The notes below the pieces were generated by a model, which was given only the letters and a program-made list of their open reading frames with translations, ran no database searches and was not told the DNA's origin. DNA of 64,000 bases from Bacillota bacterium (GTDB lineage: Bacteria > Bacillota > Clostridia > Christensenellales > Christensenellaceae), in assembly GCA_023393165.1 (NCBI GenBank), contig JAEWMJ010000029.1, positions 1 to 64,000 of the forward strand. The letters are read 5' to 3'. Both the position numbers and the translations under genes were made by a program. Of this stretch, positions 51,848 to 60,513 are shown piece by piece. Each line of letters opens with the position of its first letter. The first letter of the stretch is position 1.

Positions 51848-51898
51848 TAAATCCATTGGTAGCGATACCGTGCCGGTTCGAGTCTGGCCCCCGGCACC
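51848..51898 (+). other. Second copy of the tRNA-Leu 3' end (attachment site)
   Basis: 36 bases (51848-51883) are identical to 43073-43108, followed by a diverged acceptor tail (TGGCCCCCGGCACCC instead of CGGCCACCGGCACCA). The 5' half of a tRNA is missing. Degenerate CTCTCC repeats follow at 51942-51963. It marks the right end of the small element and the start of the next, decayed one. Confidence 0.8.
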
Positions 51899-51974
51899 CC
51901 TAAAAATTCTGTGTTTTTTGAAAATTTGCTTCTTTTTGCCGCAGCTCTCCCTAACATCTCTCCAAATTCCTTAG

Positions 51975-52082
51975 TTAGTATTTGGGATACGCACCGATAA
52001 TTGCATTCGCCGCGGCAACTTTTGAACTGAAGTCAAGGTATGTATAGATATTGGATGTTGTGGAAAGGTCGCTGTGCCCAAG
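51975..52082 (-). pseudogene. C-terminal relic of a tyrosine integrase
   Basis: The minus strand encodes LGHSDLSTTSNIYTYLDF and 17 further residues ending YPKY, then a stop. This matches the last 35 residues of the integrase at 43306-44460 almost throughout, including the nucleophilic Tyr. Upstream of the Leu-Gly the match ends abruptly. It lies beside a tRNA-Leu fragment just as the intact integrase does, so it is the remnant of an earlier element. Confidence 0.85.
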
Positions 52083-52109
52083 GTTTAAATCCCTCTTTTT
52101 TAGCCAAGT

Positions 52110-52146
52110 AAAAATGCCGCTAATCACGCATGGTTGGCGGCTTTTT
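52110..52146. terminator. Bidirectional terminator at the end of the sugar-uptake operon
   Basis: GCCGC (52116-52120) and GCGGC (52137-52141) form a stem with T5 on the plus side and ATTTTT on the minus side. It lies between the integrase relic and the kinase pseudogene. Confidence 0.65.
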
Positions 52147-52171
52147 ATATTTTCATTCTAATGTGTTCCTT

Positions 52172-52500
52172 TCAAAAAATCAGAATACTAATCCCACTCG
52201 ATAAATTATTTATCAGGATGAAAATATCCCTTTTGAAGTGTTTGTTCATCATAAATGCTGTGAGTATTGCCATGCCTCAAGCTCCGCCTTCGCCATCCGC
52301 CGCCATCATGACCGTCGGTTAGTTTATGGCAGTCGCCATAATCCGCAAACACACGTTCATATCCTTGAAGTATCCGCCATACCCTCGTCTTCGAGCAGAA
52401 TCTTCATACCAATGCCCAGCGACGAAAAAAGCGAATATAGATGCGTCCTCATGAAGTCCGCAAGCACAACTTCGCATCCGGCGTGCCGCATATACATGAC
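52172..52500 (-). pseudogene. FGGY-family carbohydrate kinase, C-terminal relic
   Basis: On the minus strand ADFMRTHLYSLFSSLGIGMK resembles the conserved C-terminal region of FGGY sugar kinases. After a frameshift and loss of the glycine-rich segment, RIMATAIN, then PTVMMAADGEGGA and GMAILTAFM follow, interrupted by stop codons. This fits the family's IMAAAxNxPVxVMxTAGEGGAWG pattern. It lies in the expected place after the permease genes, so the operon once encoded a kinase for the imported sugar. Most of the N-terminal part is lost or unrecognisable between 52500 and 52615. Confidence 0.65.
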
Positions 52501-52615
52501 ATAAGGCCTGGAAACCCAGCCTTATGGCCCACCTTGCTGCATTATAAATGTAGGGATCATAGCATATTCAGGCCATCGAGCTTTTCCCATTTACAGACCG
52601 CTTTGCGCTCCAATG

Positions 52616-53728
52616 TTAAGTCCCTTCCATTTTTTTTGCTTCTTGAACCTCATCCATTCCGGCAGCAGCAGTTTTAAAGCTGCCCTTTTCACGAAGCGCG
52701 AGAATCACGCTCTGAAGCAGAATAAACAAGCACAGCATAAGCCCGGTGGTAATGCTCTGCCAATATGGCTCCCTAAGACCCGAAGCTATCACAATATTGC
52801 TGATAGTCTTTAATGAAAGCACCCCGAAAAGCGTACCGATTACATTGCCAACACCGCCGGTTAATAATGTCCCGCCGATAATGGCAGCTGCAATCGCTTG
52901 CATTTCTGCAGTGTAAGCATTGGAAGCATTTCCTGCCCCTGTATGCATTAAATAAACATAACCGCCGATTCCGGATAACAACCCGCACAGCAAATAGGAA
53001 TAGAATTTTGTGCGCTTTACATTGATGCCGAGCATTAACGCGCTCTGGTTGTTACCACCCACGGCATAGAGGTTGCGCCCAAATCGCGTCCATTTCAGAA
53101 TTACAAACACTGCTAATACGATAGCAATCGCTATTATTACACCGAGCTCAATTTTTGCGGGAATAAAATTGCCGGTTTTTCCATAAGAACCGATACCCGG
53201 AATAACGATACGAAATTGCTTAAGGGCGACAAAGGCTTCGTGCACAGCTGTACGCGGAACAGCGCTGACTATGGTTGTCATGCCTTTTGCAAAGAACATA
53301 CCCGCTAAAGTGACAATAAAGGGCTGTATCTCCAAATATGATATCAATATTCCCTGAATCAGTCCGAACGCTATCCCTATACCCAAAGCTAAACCCAACG
53401 AGCCGATTACGCTGCCGCTATAATCGTCCAGATAAACAACGCAAGCCATGGTTACCAGCGCAGTTATGCCTCCCACCGAAATATCTATGCCGCCTGCTAT
53501 CATGACTATAGTCAGTCCGCAGGCAATCACAATCAAAAACGCATTGTTATTGAAAATATCAAGGAACTGCTGAGGATTCAAGAAACCGCCGCCCCAGACA
53601 AGCATGGCGAGTATGTACATGCCAATGAAGATGCAAATCGTTATGGTCAGGAGTAAATTGGTGTTGGAAATAGGCTCCCTAAGTTTTTTCCCCGGCATCC
53701 CGGCAAATAAACCTTTCTTATTGATCAT
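52616..53728 (-). CDS. yjfF: Sugar ABC transporter permease (YjfF-like)
   Basis: A 370-residue inner-membrane permease of the BPD-transporter 2 (RbsC/YjfF) family with about ten helices. Conserved segments include AGGIDISVGGITALVTMACV near residues 80-100 and AIAAAIIGGTLLTGGVGNVIGTLFG near 270-295. It follows the YtfT-like permease gene by 4 bases. Together they form the channel of a YtfQRT-YjfF-type importer, which in E. coli takes up galactofuranose and related sugars; the substrate here is not known. The C-terminal tail is charged. Confidence 0.85.
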   Translation of the reverse strand: MINKKGLFAGMPGKKLREPISNTNLLLTITICIFIGMYILAMLVWGGGFLNPQQFLDIFNNNAFLIVIACGLTIVMIAGGIDISVGGITALVTMACVVYLDDYSGSVIGSLGLALGIGIAFGLIQGILISYLEIQPFIVTLAGMFFAKGMTTIVSAVPRTAVHEAFVALKQFRIVIPGIGSYGKTGNFIPAKIELGVIIAIAIVLAVFVILKWTRFGRNLYAVGGNNQSALMLGINVKRTKFYSYLLCGLLSGIGGYVYLMHTGAGNASNAYTAEMQAIAAAIIGGTLLTGGVGNVIGTLFGVLSLKTISNIVIASGLREPYWQSITTGLMLCLFILLQSVILALREKGSFKTAAAGMDEVQEAKKMEGT

Positions 53729-53732
53729 AATG

Positions 53733-54821
53733 TTAATTCTCCGTTTTCGTAGGTTTGCTTATCTCTAGCAGCTTATCTTTCGCCGGTTTTTTAAACAGCT
53801 TATCGCGCAGCTGAAGGGCATATGCTTTCACAATTGGCGAACCAATTACAACGATGGCTATAATTACAATTGCCTTATAGGCTTTTATCGCCGTTGATGG
53901 AACCTTCATGGCATAAAGCGTAATCGTTAATGCCTGAATGACATAAGCCCCTATCACCGAACCGGTCAAGCTGAATTTTCCACCGCTTAGAGCATTGCCT
54001 CCGATGGCGACTGCCAAAATAGCGTCCATTTCAATATCCAAAAGAATGGTTTCATGGTTGATAAGTCCTACTCTACTGACGGCGATAGTACCGGAAATAG
54101 CAGCGCAAACGCCCAGCATTATAAATGATAATAGTTTTATCCAAACAGGGTTGATCCCGTTTAAGCGCGCGGATCTTTCGTTAATTCCAACCGCTTGTGT
54201 ATATAACCCGAGATTGGTGAACCTTAAGACAAGCGAAACCAACACCCCGAATATAATTACGATAATAATGGGTGTGGGTATGGGGATGCCTGGAATAAAA
54301 CTTCCAATATAGCCGAGCAGCGGGCTTTCAACAGTAGGCGTTGCCCCGCCATTTATCCAATACGCTATAGAGCGTCCGGCAGAAAACAGTATTAATGACG
54401 CAATCATCGGCTGAATCTTGAATACAGCAACCAATGAGCCGTTGAATGCGCCGAATACAATTGCAACAACACAGCTTGCCAAAAAGGCGACAAGAATAAT
54501 TGGCATTGTAATTTGATTTGCTCGAAGCACACTAACAAAAATACTGCCTGCTATTGCCGCCACAGCACCAACGCTGATATCCTGCCCTCTCGACGATGCT
54601 GTTACCAGCGTCATACCGATTGCTAATATAGCAAGCTCGGATGCGCCGTTTAAGATACTGATTATATTTCCTGAAAGAACGGTGTTTCCATCGTTGTTGG
54701 TTGTAATGGCTAAAGAGAAAAATCCAACATCTCTGATTAAATTAAAAACAATTATTAAAAAGAGCGCAAACAACGGGACAAACAATTGAGACCTCGCAAT
54801 TTTTTTTAAACCTTTAGCCAT
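53733..54821 (-). CDS. ytfT: Sugar ABC transporter permease (YtfT-like)
   Basis: A 362-residue permease of the same family as its neighbour. It has ASSRGQDISVGAVAAIAGSIF near residues 80-100 and AILAVAIGGNALSGGKFSLTGSVIGAYV near 265-290, the two conserved motifs of RbsC-type permeases. The gene overlaps the ATPase gene by 8 bases. It forms a heterodimeric channel with the YjfF-like permease. Confidence 0.87.
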   Translation of the reverse strand: MAKGLKKIARSQLFVPLFALFLIIVFNLIRDVGFFSLAITTNNDGNTVLSGNIISILNGASELAILAIGMTLVTASSRGQDISVGAVAAIAGSIFVSVLRANQITMPIILVAFLASCVVAIVFGAFNGSLVAVFKIQPMIASLILFSAGRSIAYWINGGATPTVESPLLGYIGSFIPGIPIPTPIIIVIIFGVLVSLVLRFTNLGLYTQAVGINERSARLNGINPVWIKLLSFIMLGVCAAISGTIAVSRVGLINHETILLDIEMDAILAVAIGGNALSGGKFSLTGSVIGAYVIQALTITLYAMKVPSTAIKAYKAIVIIAIVVIGSPIVKAYALQLRDKLFKKPAKDKLLEISKPTKTEN

Positions 54822-56334
54822 TTTGAGCTGCCTCCCCCGCTATCGTATGCATAATTTTAGCTTGTGTCATATCCTCGCCCTTCAGTTCACCCACTATTTT
54901 ACGGTCCCGCATAATGATGAGCCGCGAGCAAGTGCGAAGCATCTCCTCTATTTCAGATGAAATAAATGTAACGCTAACGCCTTCTTCGGCAAGCTTGAGT
55001 ACAAGCTTTTGTATTTCAACTTTTGTACCGACGTCAATACCGCGCGTCGGTTCGTCCAGGATAAGATAATTTGGATTTGTAAGCAGCCAGCGTGCAAGTA
55101 TTACCTTTTGTTGATTTCCGCCCGAAAGTGATTTTATGGGCGTATCCGTCGAAGGGGTTTTTATTCCTAATAATTTGATGTACTCATCTGCAAAGGCTTC
55201 CGCCTCAGTTTTGGAAAACGGCCGGAAAAAGCCCTTCATTACCTGCAATGCAAGTAAAATATTTTCACGCACGGACAGATCCTCGACGATACCGTCCTGT
55301 TTTCTGTCCTCGGGCAGATATCCGATACCGTGCTTCATGGCGTCCTTAGGTTTGGATATTTTAACGTTTTTTCCGTTTACCTTCACCCTGCCGCCGGTAA
55401 TTTTATCAGCGCCGAATATAGCGCGTACGCTTTCGCTGCGGCCAGAGCCAAGAAGCCCGGTAAACCCGTTTACTTCTCCTTTGTGAATTTTAAAGTCAAA
55501 CGCCTGTGTACCCGCTGCGCTGGATAGCCCAAATGCCTCGAAAACGGGCGTGTCATCCGCCTTGGCTTGCAGGGCCTTTCGATTTTCCAACGCTGAAATG
55601 TCGTCAAGCTCTTTACCCATCATTTTTGAAATGAGCTGCACGCGCGGCAAATCCTTTATTTCGTACTCTCCTACGAGTTCACCGTTCCGTAAAACGGTTA
55701 TCCTGTCGCTTATCTCATACACCTGCTCAAGAAAATGCGTTATGAAGATGATGCCGACACCAGAGGACTTCAGTTCGCGCATAAGAGAGAAAAGCTTTGC
55801 AACCTCGTGTTCGTCCAGCGAGGAGGTCGGTTCGTCCAAGATAAGTACTTTGCAGTCCATATCCACGGAGCGGGCAATGGCGACCATTTGCTGTACAGCA
55901 AGTGAGCAAGTGGCAAGCTGCTGAGTGGCTCTCGCCGGGATATTCAGTTTAGAAAGGATCTCCGTCGTCTTCCTTTCTATGGAGCGCCAATTTACTAAAC
56001 GATAATTGCCCCGCCCGATAAACATATTTTCGGCAACTGTCAGGTTAGGGCAAAGGGTTATCTCCTGATAAACCGTGCTAATGCCTAAATTCTGAGCCTC
56101 TTGGGGTGATTTTACAGTAATTTCTTTGTTAATACCCGCTATGTGGATTTGCCCGGAATCCTTGGGGTATACGCCTGTTAAAACTTTGATTAAGGTTGAC
56201 TTACCGGCTCCATTCTCACCCATCAGGGCGTGAATTTCGCCCCTGCGAAGAGTGAAATCCACATTTTGCAAAGCGCGTACACCCGGAAATGCTTTACATA
56301 TTGCCTGCATGGATAAAACGATGTCGTTTTGCAT
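54814..56334 (-). CDS. ytfR: Sugar ABC transporter ATP-binding protein (YtfR/RbsA-like)
   Basis: A 506-residue ATPase with two nucleotide-binding domains. The first has GENGAGKST near residue 38, the signature region CSLAVQQMVAIARS and VLILDEPTSSLD. The second has LLGSGRSE in place of a normal Walker A, the signature LSGGNQQKVILARWL and YLILDEPTRGIDVGT. The degenerate second P-loop is usual in this family. It powers uptake by the two downstream permeases. A strong hairpin separates it from the binding-protein gene. Confidence 0.92.
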   Translation of the reverse strand: MQNDIVLSMQAICKAFPGVRALQNVDFTLRRGEIHALMGENGAGKSTLIKVLTGVYPKDSGQIHIAGINKEITVKSPQEAQNLGISTVYQEITLCPNLTVAENMFIGRGNYRLVNWRSIERKTTEILSKLNIPARATQQLATCSLAVQQMVAIARSVDMDCKVLILDEPTSSLDEHEVAKLFSLMRELKSSGVGIIFITHFLEQVYEISDRITVLRNGELVGEYEIKDLPRVQLISKMMGKELDDISALENRKALQAKADDTPVFEAFGLSSAAGTQAFDFKIHKGEVNGFTGLLGSGRSESVRAIFGADKITGGRVKVNGKNVKISKPKDAMKHGIGYLPEDRKQDGIVEDLSVRENILLALQVMKGFFRPFSKTEAEAFADEYIKLLGIKTPSTDTPIKSLSGGNQQKVILARWLLTNPNYLILDEPTRGIDVGTKVEIQKLVLKLAEEGVSVTFISSEIEEMLRTCSRLIIMRDRKIVGELKGEDMTQAKIMHTIAGEAAQNG

Positions 56335-56378
56335 AGGTAACTAACCATCCTTTAAGCATTTAAAGTTTCGTAAAGATG

Positions 56379-56421
56379 GCGGTGTGGAGTATGCGGAAAA
56401 TATCCATATACTCCATACCGC
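56379..56421 (-). promoter_or_regulatory. Intercistronic hairpin between binding-protein and ATPase genes
   Basis: Arms 56379-56393 and 56405-56421 form a stem of about 15 pairs with a small bulge and an 11-base loop. There is no T tract, so it is more likely an mRNA-stabilising or attenuating element. Such hairpins raise the level of the binding protein above that of the membrane parts. Confidence 0.6.
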
Positions 56422-56471
56422 ACATACTTAATACGAAGTCCCTGTTATTAGGTTTAGAAAAGATTTATTGA

Positions 56472-57539
56472 TTATTCCCCGAGGCCGTACGTATCAATGT
56501 CAGACTGCGTAATAGTAGTTGCATCAAAACCACGCTCTTCAGAAATAACCTTCTTTTCCGTAAGTGTCTCGCCTGCTTCAAGTTTCTGTATCATCTCAGC
56601 GATTACAGAAGCCTGGAATGGGCTGCACTGACCGTCATAGTTCCAGTTGCCCGCAAGCAGTTCCCTAAGCGCCCACTTGTTGCAATCGAAGCCCATTACA
56701 ACGACATCCTTGCCAACACCGTGGGTGATACCAGCTTCATCCAGCGCCGCAACAGCACCTTTTGCCATACCATCATTTTCGGCATAGATAACGTTGAATT
56801 CGTCTCCGGAATTAATGACTGATTCGACAATTTTCTTTGCTTCGGCTTCATCCCAGGTAGCGGTCTGCTGCACAACCTTTGTCATGGTGCCGGCTGCAAA
56901 TTCAGTATCCAGCGCGGCCGTGCGGCCAATCTGCGCATCGGAACCCATTGCGCCCTGAATGTGGATAACATTATACGAATCAAGTTTTTGCGCCTTCAGC
57001 CACTCCACAGCCGTAGTGCCTTCCTGTGCCATATCGGAAACAACGGCGGCTTCATACAGACTCTCGTCGGCGTTTAGCATACGGTCAAAAAGGAACACTT
57101 TGATGCCGGCTTCTTTAGCATTGGCAAGAACAGTATCCCAGCCATCGGTAGCGGCGGCTGAGATGAGAAGATAGTCTACGCCATCGGTGATAAACTGAGC
57201 AGCTGCATTCAATTGCTCATCATTTTTCAGGCTGTAGAAGGTCGAGACCGCGTATCCGTTCGCTTCCGTGAAGACTTTTTCGAAGTCTGCCACATTCGCT
57301 GCGCGATATCCAGACTCGGCTGGCGGATTGTTGACGATACCAACCTTAATCAGTTCGCCGGCAGGCTCTGCAGCAGCGGGCGCTTCGGTAGAAGCGGCGG
57401 GTGCTGCAATAGAAGCGGCAGGCGCTTCGCTAGAAACGGCGGGTGCTTCGCTGGAAGCGGCAGGTGCCGGTGTTCCCGCACATGCGGCTAATCCAAGCGC
57501 CATAACAACAACAATGAGAATAGCGATTAGTTTTTTCAT
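56472..57539 (-). CDS. ytfQ: Sugar ABC transporter substrate-binding lipoprotein (YtfQ-like)
   Basis: A 355-residue lipoprotein. The signal ends in the lipobox GLAAC (Cys20). An Ala/Pro/Ser-rich linker with repeated SSEAPA units (about 22-62) tethers it to the cell surface. The rest is a type-1 periplasmic binding domain: VGIVNNPPAESGYRAANVADF near 68-88, FDRMLNADESLYEA near 150 and VIHIQGAMGSDAQIGRTAA near 192-210, as in YtfQ. It is the first gene of the importer operon, with a promoter at 57594-57622. It differs from the sensor-linked homologue encoded upstream. Confidence 0.88.
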   Translation of the reverse strand: MKKLIAILIVVVMALGLAACAGTPAPAASSEAPAVSSEAPAASIAAPAASTEAPAAAEPAGELIKVGIVNNPPAESGYRAANVADFEKVFTEANGYAVSTFYSLKNDEQLNAAAQFITDGVDYLLISAAATDGWDTVLANAKEAGIKVFLFDRMLNADESLYEAAVVSDMAQEGTTAVEWLKAQKLDSYNVIHIQGAMGSDAQIGRTAALDTEFAAGTMTKVVQQTATWDEAEAKKIVESVINSGDEFNVIYAENDGMAKGAVAALDEAGITHGVGKDVVVMGFDCNKWALRELLAGNWNYDGQCSPFQASVIAEMIQKLEAGETLTEKKVISEERGFDATTITQSDIDTYGLGE

Positions 57540-58066
57540 ACTTCGGTTTCCTTTCCAAAGTTTAATTTAAAGGTGCACATCCTTTTATTTCTGCTTATAA
57601 CATTTTAAAAAAGTAAAAACAATACTATTAAAAGAACCGCGTAAAAATTCTAACAATCTCGATTAGATAGCTAAACATTGGAAATTTTTAAACCGTTACA
57701 AAGTCCGAGCCGCTGTAATTTTTTATCCTTTTACCGTAAAAAAATGACCACCCTAAGCTTCGGAATCTCTGGAAACCGTCTTTATGGCTGAACCATAACC
57801 GGATGCATATTAGCGAAATGTTTTTTTATCATGCTGAGATGCCAAATAATGTGGCTGAGGTGATTGCAGTCTCATGTAAAGAAACACTATTGTTCTGTTC
57901 ATTCCGTTTCGTTCGTACGATTAACGCCGAAAAACAAATTTATGGAGTTATGCCGGCAGCCCGGGCACCGCCTGATGGGTGGTACAATAAAGGCCCGTAT
58001 AAAATTGGACCCAAAAGGTGATTCACCGTTCCATGCCGAATGGAAAGCCGTAGGAAACGGCATTCC
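57540..58066. other. Regulatory intergenic region before the importer operon
   Basis: No gene is supported. The importer promoter (57594-57622) lies near the left end. The 440 bases between it and the sensor operon are AT-rich and probably hold binding sites for the AraC-type response regulator encoded at 60510-62126. Near 58030-58066 short GC-rich complementary stretches follow the sensor lipoprotein stop and may act as a weak terminator. Confidence 0.5.
57594..57622 (-). promoter_or_regulatory. Candidate importer operon promoter
   Basis: Minus-strand TTGTTT (57617-57622) and TATAAG (57594-57599), spaced by 17 bases, 55 bases before the binding-protein ATG. The weak -35 box would suit activation by a regulator. 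Confidence 0.5.
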
Positions 58067-59068
58067 CTAGTACTCCCTGCGGTCAATCATATCCTGAGTG
58101 ATGGTGGTGTAGTCAAACTGGGTTTCATCTATATATTTTTCCCGCTCTATCGTATCCCCGCGCTGAAGCCGCTTGATGATCCCGTCTACATAAGGTCCCT
58201 GCAGCGGGTTGCATTCGATATTCAGCCCGATTTTCCCCTCCAGACAATATTCAAGCCCCAGCCTCGACGCGTCAAACGAGATGACGATCACGCCGTCATC
58301 CGCATTGCATGTCAGTCCCGCCTTTTCCATCGCATCGATCGCGCCAAGCGCCTCGCCGTCGTTCTCGCAGTAAACGACATCGATATCCTTTGTCTGCTCC
58401 AAAATAGCGTCCATCACTTCTAACGCTTTGGCTCTTGTAAAATCGCCGTCTTCCTGCGCGACAATTTCCCAGTTTGGATTTTGGCTGACCGCCTGCTCCA
58501 GCGCGGCGGTGCGCCCGATCTGAGCGGAGGAACCGATCGTTCCTTGAATATGGACAATCCGAATGGGTTTCGCCGTTCTGCCCTGCTTTTCCAGCAGGTC
58601 CTCCAGCCACTGGACGGCTTTTTCGCCTTCTTTGTGGAAGTCGGAACCGATATATGCCGTATACAGATCCTCGTCCCCCGCTTCGATATAGCGGTCCGTC
58701 ACGATAACCGGTATGCCGGCCTCCTTCGCTTCCTGCAGTATTAAGTTCCAGCCTGTTTCCACTCTTGGAGAGAACACGATATAGTCCACATCCTGCTGGA
58801 TAAAGGTGCGAATCGCTCTGATCTGGTTTTCATTCTCATTTCGGGCATCGTCAAATATCAGCTCATATCCGTTTTCTTCACTCAGCGCCGCTTTCATGCT
58901 CTCGGTGTTAGCCACGCGCCACTCCGATTCTGCGCCAACCTGCGAAAACCCGACTAAGATCAAGTTATCCACCTCCTCCTCGGAAACATCGGTCGCGGGC
59001 ACTTCATTGGTGCATGCACAAAGCAGGATCACTAAACTTATGGCAATCGCAAAAGCGATTTTTTTCAT
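58067..59068 (-). CDS. YtfQ-like sensor lipoprotein paired with histidine kinase
   Basis: A 333-residue lipoprotein with lipobox LLCAC (Cys18) and a type-1 binding domain. LILVGFSQVGAESEWRVANT (near 36-55), IVTDRYIEAGDEDLYTAYIG and IVHIQGTIGSSAQIGRTAA are close to E. coli YtfQ. Unlike the transporter's binding protein it lacks the long linker, and its gene overlaps the histidine kinase stop/start by four bases. This fits the binding-protein/LytS-YesM kinase/AraC regulator three-component sensors of Firmicutes, for example XylFII-LytS and AraPST. It probably binds the sugar and signals through the kinase. Confidence 0.82.
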   Translation of the reverse strand: MKKIAFAIAISLVILLCACTNEVPATDVSEEEVDNLILVGFSQVGAESEWRVANTESMKAALSEENGYELIFDDARNENENQIRAIRTFIQQDVDYIVFSPRVETGWNLILQEAKEAGIPVIVTDRYIEAGDEDLYTAYIGSDFHKEGEKAVQWLEDLLEKQGRTAKPIRIVHIQGTIGSSAQIGRTAALEQAVSQNPNWEIVAQEDGDFTRAKALEVMDAILEQTKDIDVVYCENDGEALGAIDAMEKAGLTCNADDGVIVISFDASRLGLEYCLEGKIGLNIECNPLQGPYVDGIIKRLQRGDTIEREKYIDETQFDYTTITQDMIDRREY

Positions 59069-60513
59069 AATTTCATCTCCTTATCAATCGTTTGCATGGG
59101 GATCGTTACGAAGACTTTGGTTCCAACATCCGGCGTACTTTCCACAGATAAACCATATTCCCCGCCGAACAATATTTGAATCCTCTGGTGTACCGTTCTC
59201 AGCCCAAAGCCTTCGTTCCTGTCATACATCAGAGACGCCCGCACTGCGTCCAGCCGTTCCTCCGTCATACCGATCCCGTCGTCCGTTACCTCCAGAATCA
59301 GGCGTTCGTCCTGCGCTATGCCGGTCACTCGAATTATGCCTTTGCGGCGGCTTATCTTTATGCCGTGATACAGCGCGTTTTCCACGAGCGGCTGCAATGT
59401 AAGCTTCGGTAGTATGTATTTTTTCAACTCATCCGGAATGTCAATGTTGTAATCCATCAGATCCCGATAGCGTATCTGCTGGATTTCCAGATAGCTTCTG
59501 ATGTGCTGTTCTTCCTCCGCGAGCGTGATGACATTCTGCCCGCGGCTCAAAGAAAAGCGGAAATAATTCGACAGGCTGCTGACCATCATAACCGCTTCGC
59601 TGATTTCCCCGGACTCCATCAGCCAGATGATGGTATCCATCGTGTTATAGAGAAAATGCGGATTCATCTGTGCCTGCAGCAATGCCAGCATGGTGCGTCG
59701 GCGCTGTTTTTCCTGTTCGATGTTCTTATCGATCTGCTGCTTTAGACGCCCGACCATGCTCTCTATACCGTCCGAAAGAAGTTGTACTTCCTCCACGTCG
59801 GCTTGAATCGGTTCGCAAACGAGCAGGCTGCCTTTGCCGATCGCTTCCAGACGCTCACATAGCTTATCGATCGGATCAACGATCCTGCGGCTTAACTTTC
59901 TCGAATGGGCCAAAAGGAAATACAGCAGCACCAGCGATAAAACCAAGATTATGCCCATTACAACGATCATGTTCGTAATCATAGCCGTCTGCAAAGCATC
60001 CAGATGTGCCGCTTCATAGTAAACGTAGGTGTACATGTACTCCTGGATCATTTCCGTCATCCCGTAGATGTTTGTGTTCAGTTGATCCATGCGGGAATCG
60101 TATCCTTCCGTTTCCGTGATCTGCTGCATCTTCATCTCAAGTTTGTGGCATAGGTTCAGCACAATATTGATTTGGCGCAGACTGTCCTTTTCCGTCGTCG
60201 TATCGATCAGCTTTCGGGCGATCGATTCCGCGGACCGCACCTCCTCAAGCGGCAGACCTTCTGAATATTGGCTGTCGATGACATAATAATACATCTTCAG
60301 ATCAACGTTATACTTGAAATCCCGATTGAAGTCCGAAGCCGTCGTGACGTTGTTCAGAATCGCTTTATACTGCAGTGCATACACCACCCCGGTGAAGGCG
60401 ACCGCGACGATAACGATCATCAGTGGCAGCGCGACGATAAGTATTATTTTCCATAGCTTTCTCTGCATGGTATTCTTTCCATTTTCCGCTTCAGGCTGAT
60501 AATGAATGCTCAC
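59065..60513 (-). CDS. YesM/LytS-type sensor histidine kinase
   Basis: A 482-residue membrane kinase. Two membrane helices (about residues 22-45 and 182-205) enclose an extracellular four-helix-like sensor region. A HAMP region follows, then the His_kinase domain with QAQMNPHFLYNTMD (phospho-accepting His near 283). The ATPase boxes are LQPLVENALYHGI, DDGIGM and GFGLRTVHQRI. It overlaps the response regulator and the lipoprotein genes by four bases each. It likely phosphorylates the AraC-type regulator when the lipoprotein reports sugar. Confidence 0.92.
   Translation of the reverse strand: MSIHYQPEAENGKNTMQRKLWKIILIVALPLMIVIVAVAFTGVVYALQYKAILNNVTTASDFNRDFKYNVDLKMYYYVIDSQYSEGLPLEEVRSAESIARKLIDTTTEKDSLRQINIVLNLCHKLEMKMQQITETEGYDSRMDQLNTNIYGMTEMIQEYMYTYVYYEAAHLDALQTAMITNMIVVMGIILVLSLVLLYFLLAHSRKLSRRIVDPIDKLCERLEAIGKGSLLVCEPIQADVEEVQLLSDGIESMVGRLKQQIDKNIEQEKQRRRTMLALLQAQMNPHFLYNTMDTIIWLMESGEISEAVMMVSSLSNYFRFSLSRGQNVITLAEEEQHIRSYLEIQQIRYRDLMDYNIDIPDELKKYILPKLTLQPLVENALYHGIKISRRKGIIRVTGIAQDERLILEVTDDGIGMTEERLDAVRASLMYDRNEGFGLRTVHQRIQILFGGEYGLSVESTPDVGTKVFVTIPMQTIDKEMKL

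Larger units (their letters stand above)
43068..51898. mobile_element. Small integrative element between two tRNA-Leu 3'-end copies
   Basis: The segment is bounded by the tRNA-Leu fragments at 43068-43123 and 51848-51898. It carries an integrase with its 3' end towards the left site, an excisionase, a toxin-antitoxin pair, M56/BlaI genes, a sigma/anti-sigma pair and one further gene. No relaxase or secretion gene is present, so it would be a non-conjugative element, possibly mobilised by its ICE neighbour. The right attachment copy has diverged at its tail (T and C changes), so it may no longer be an efficient substrate. Confidence 0.65.
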
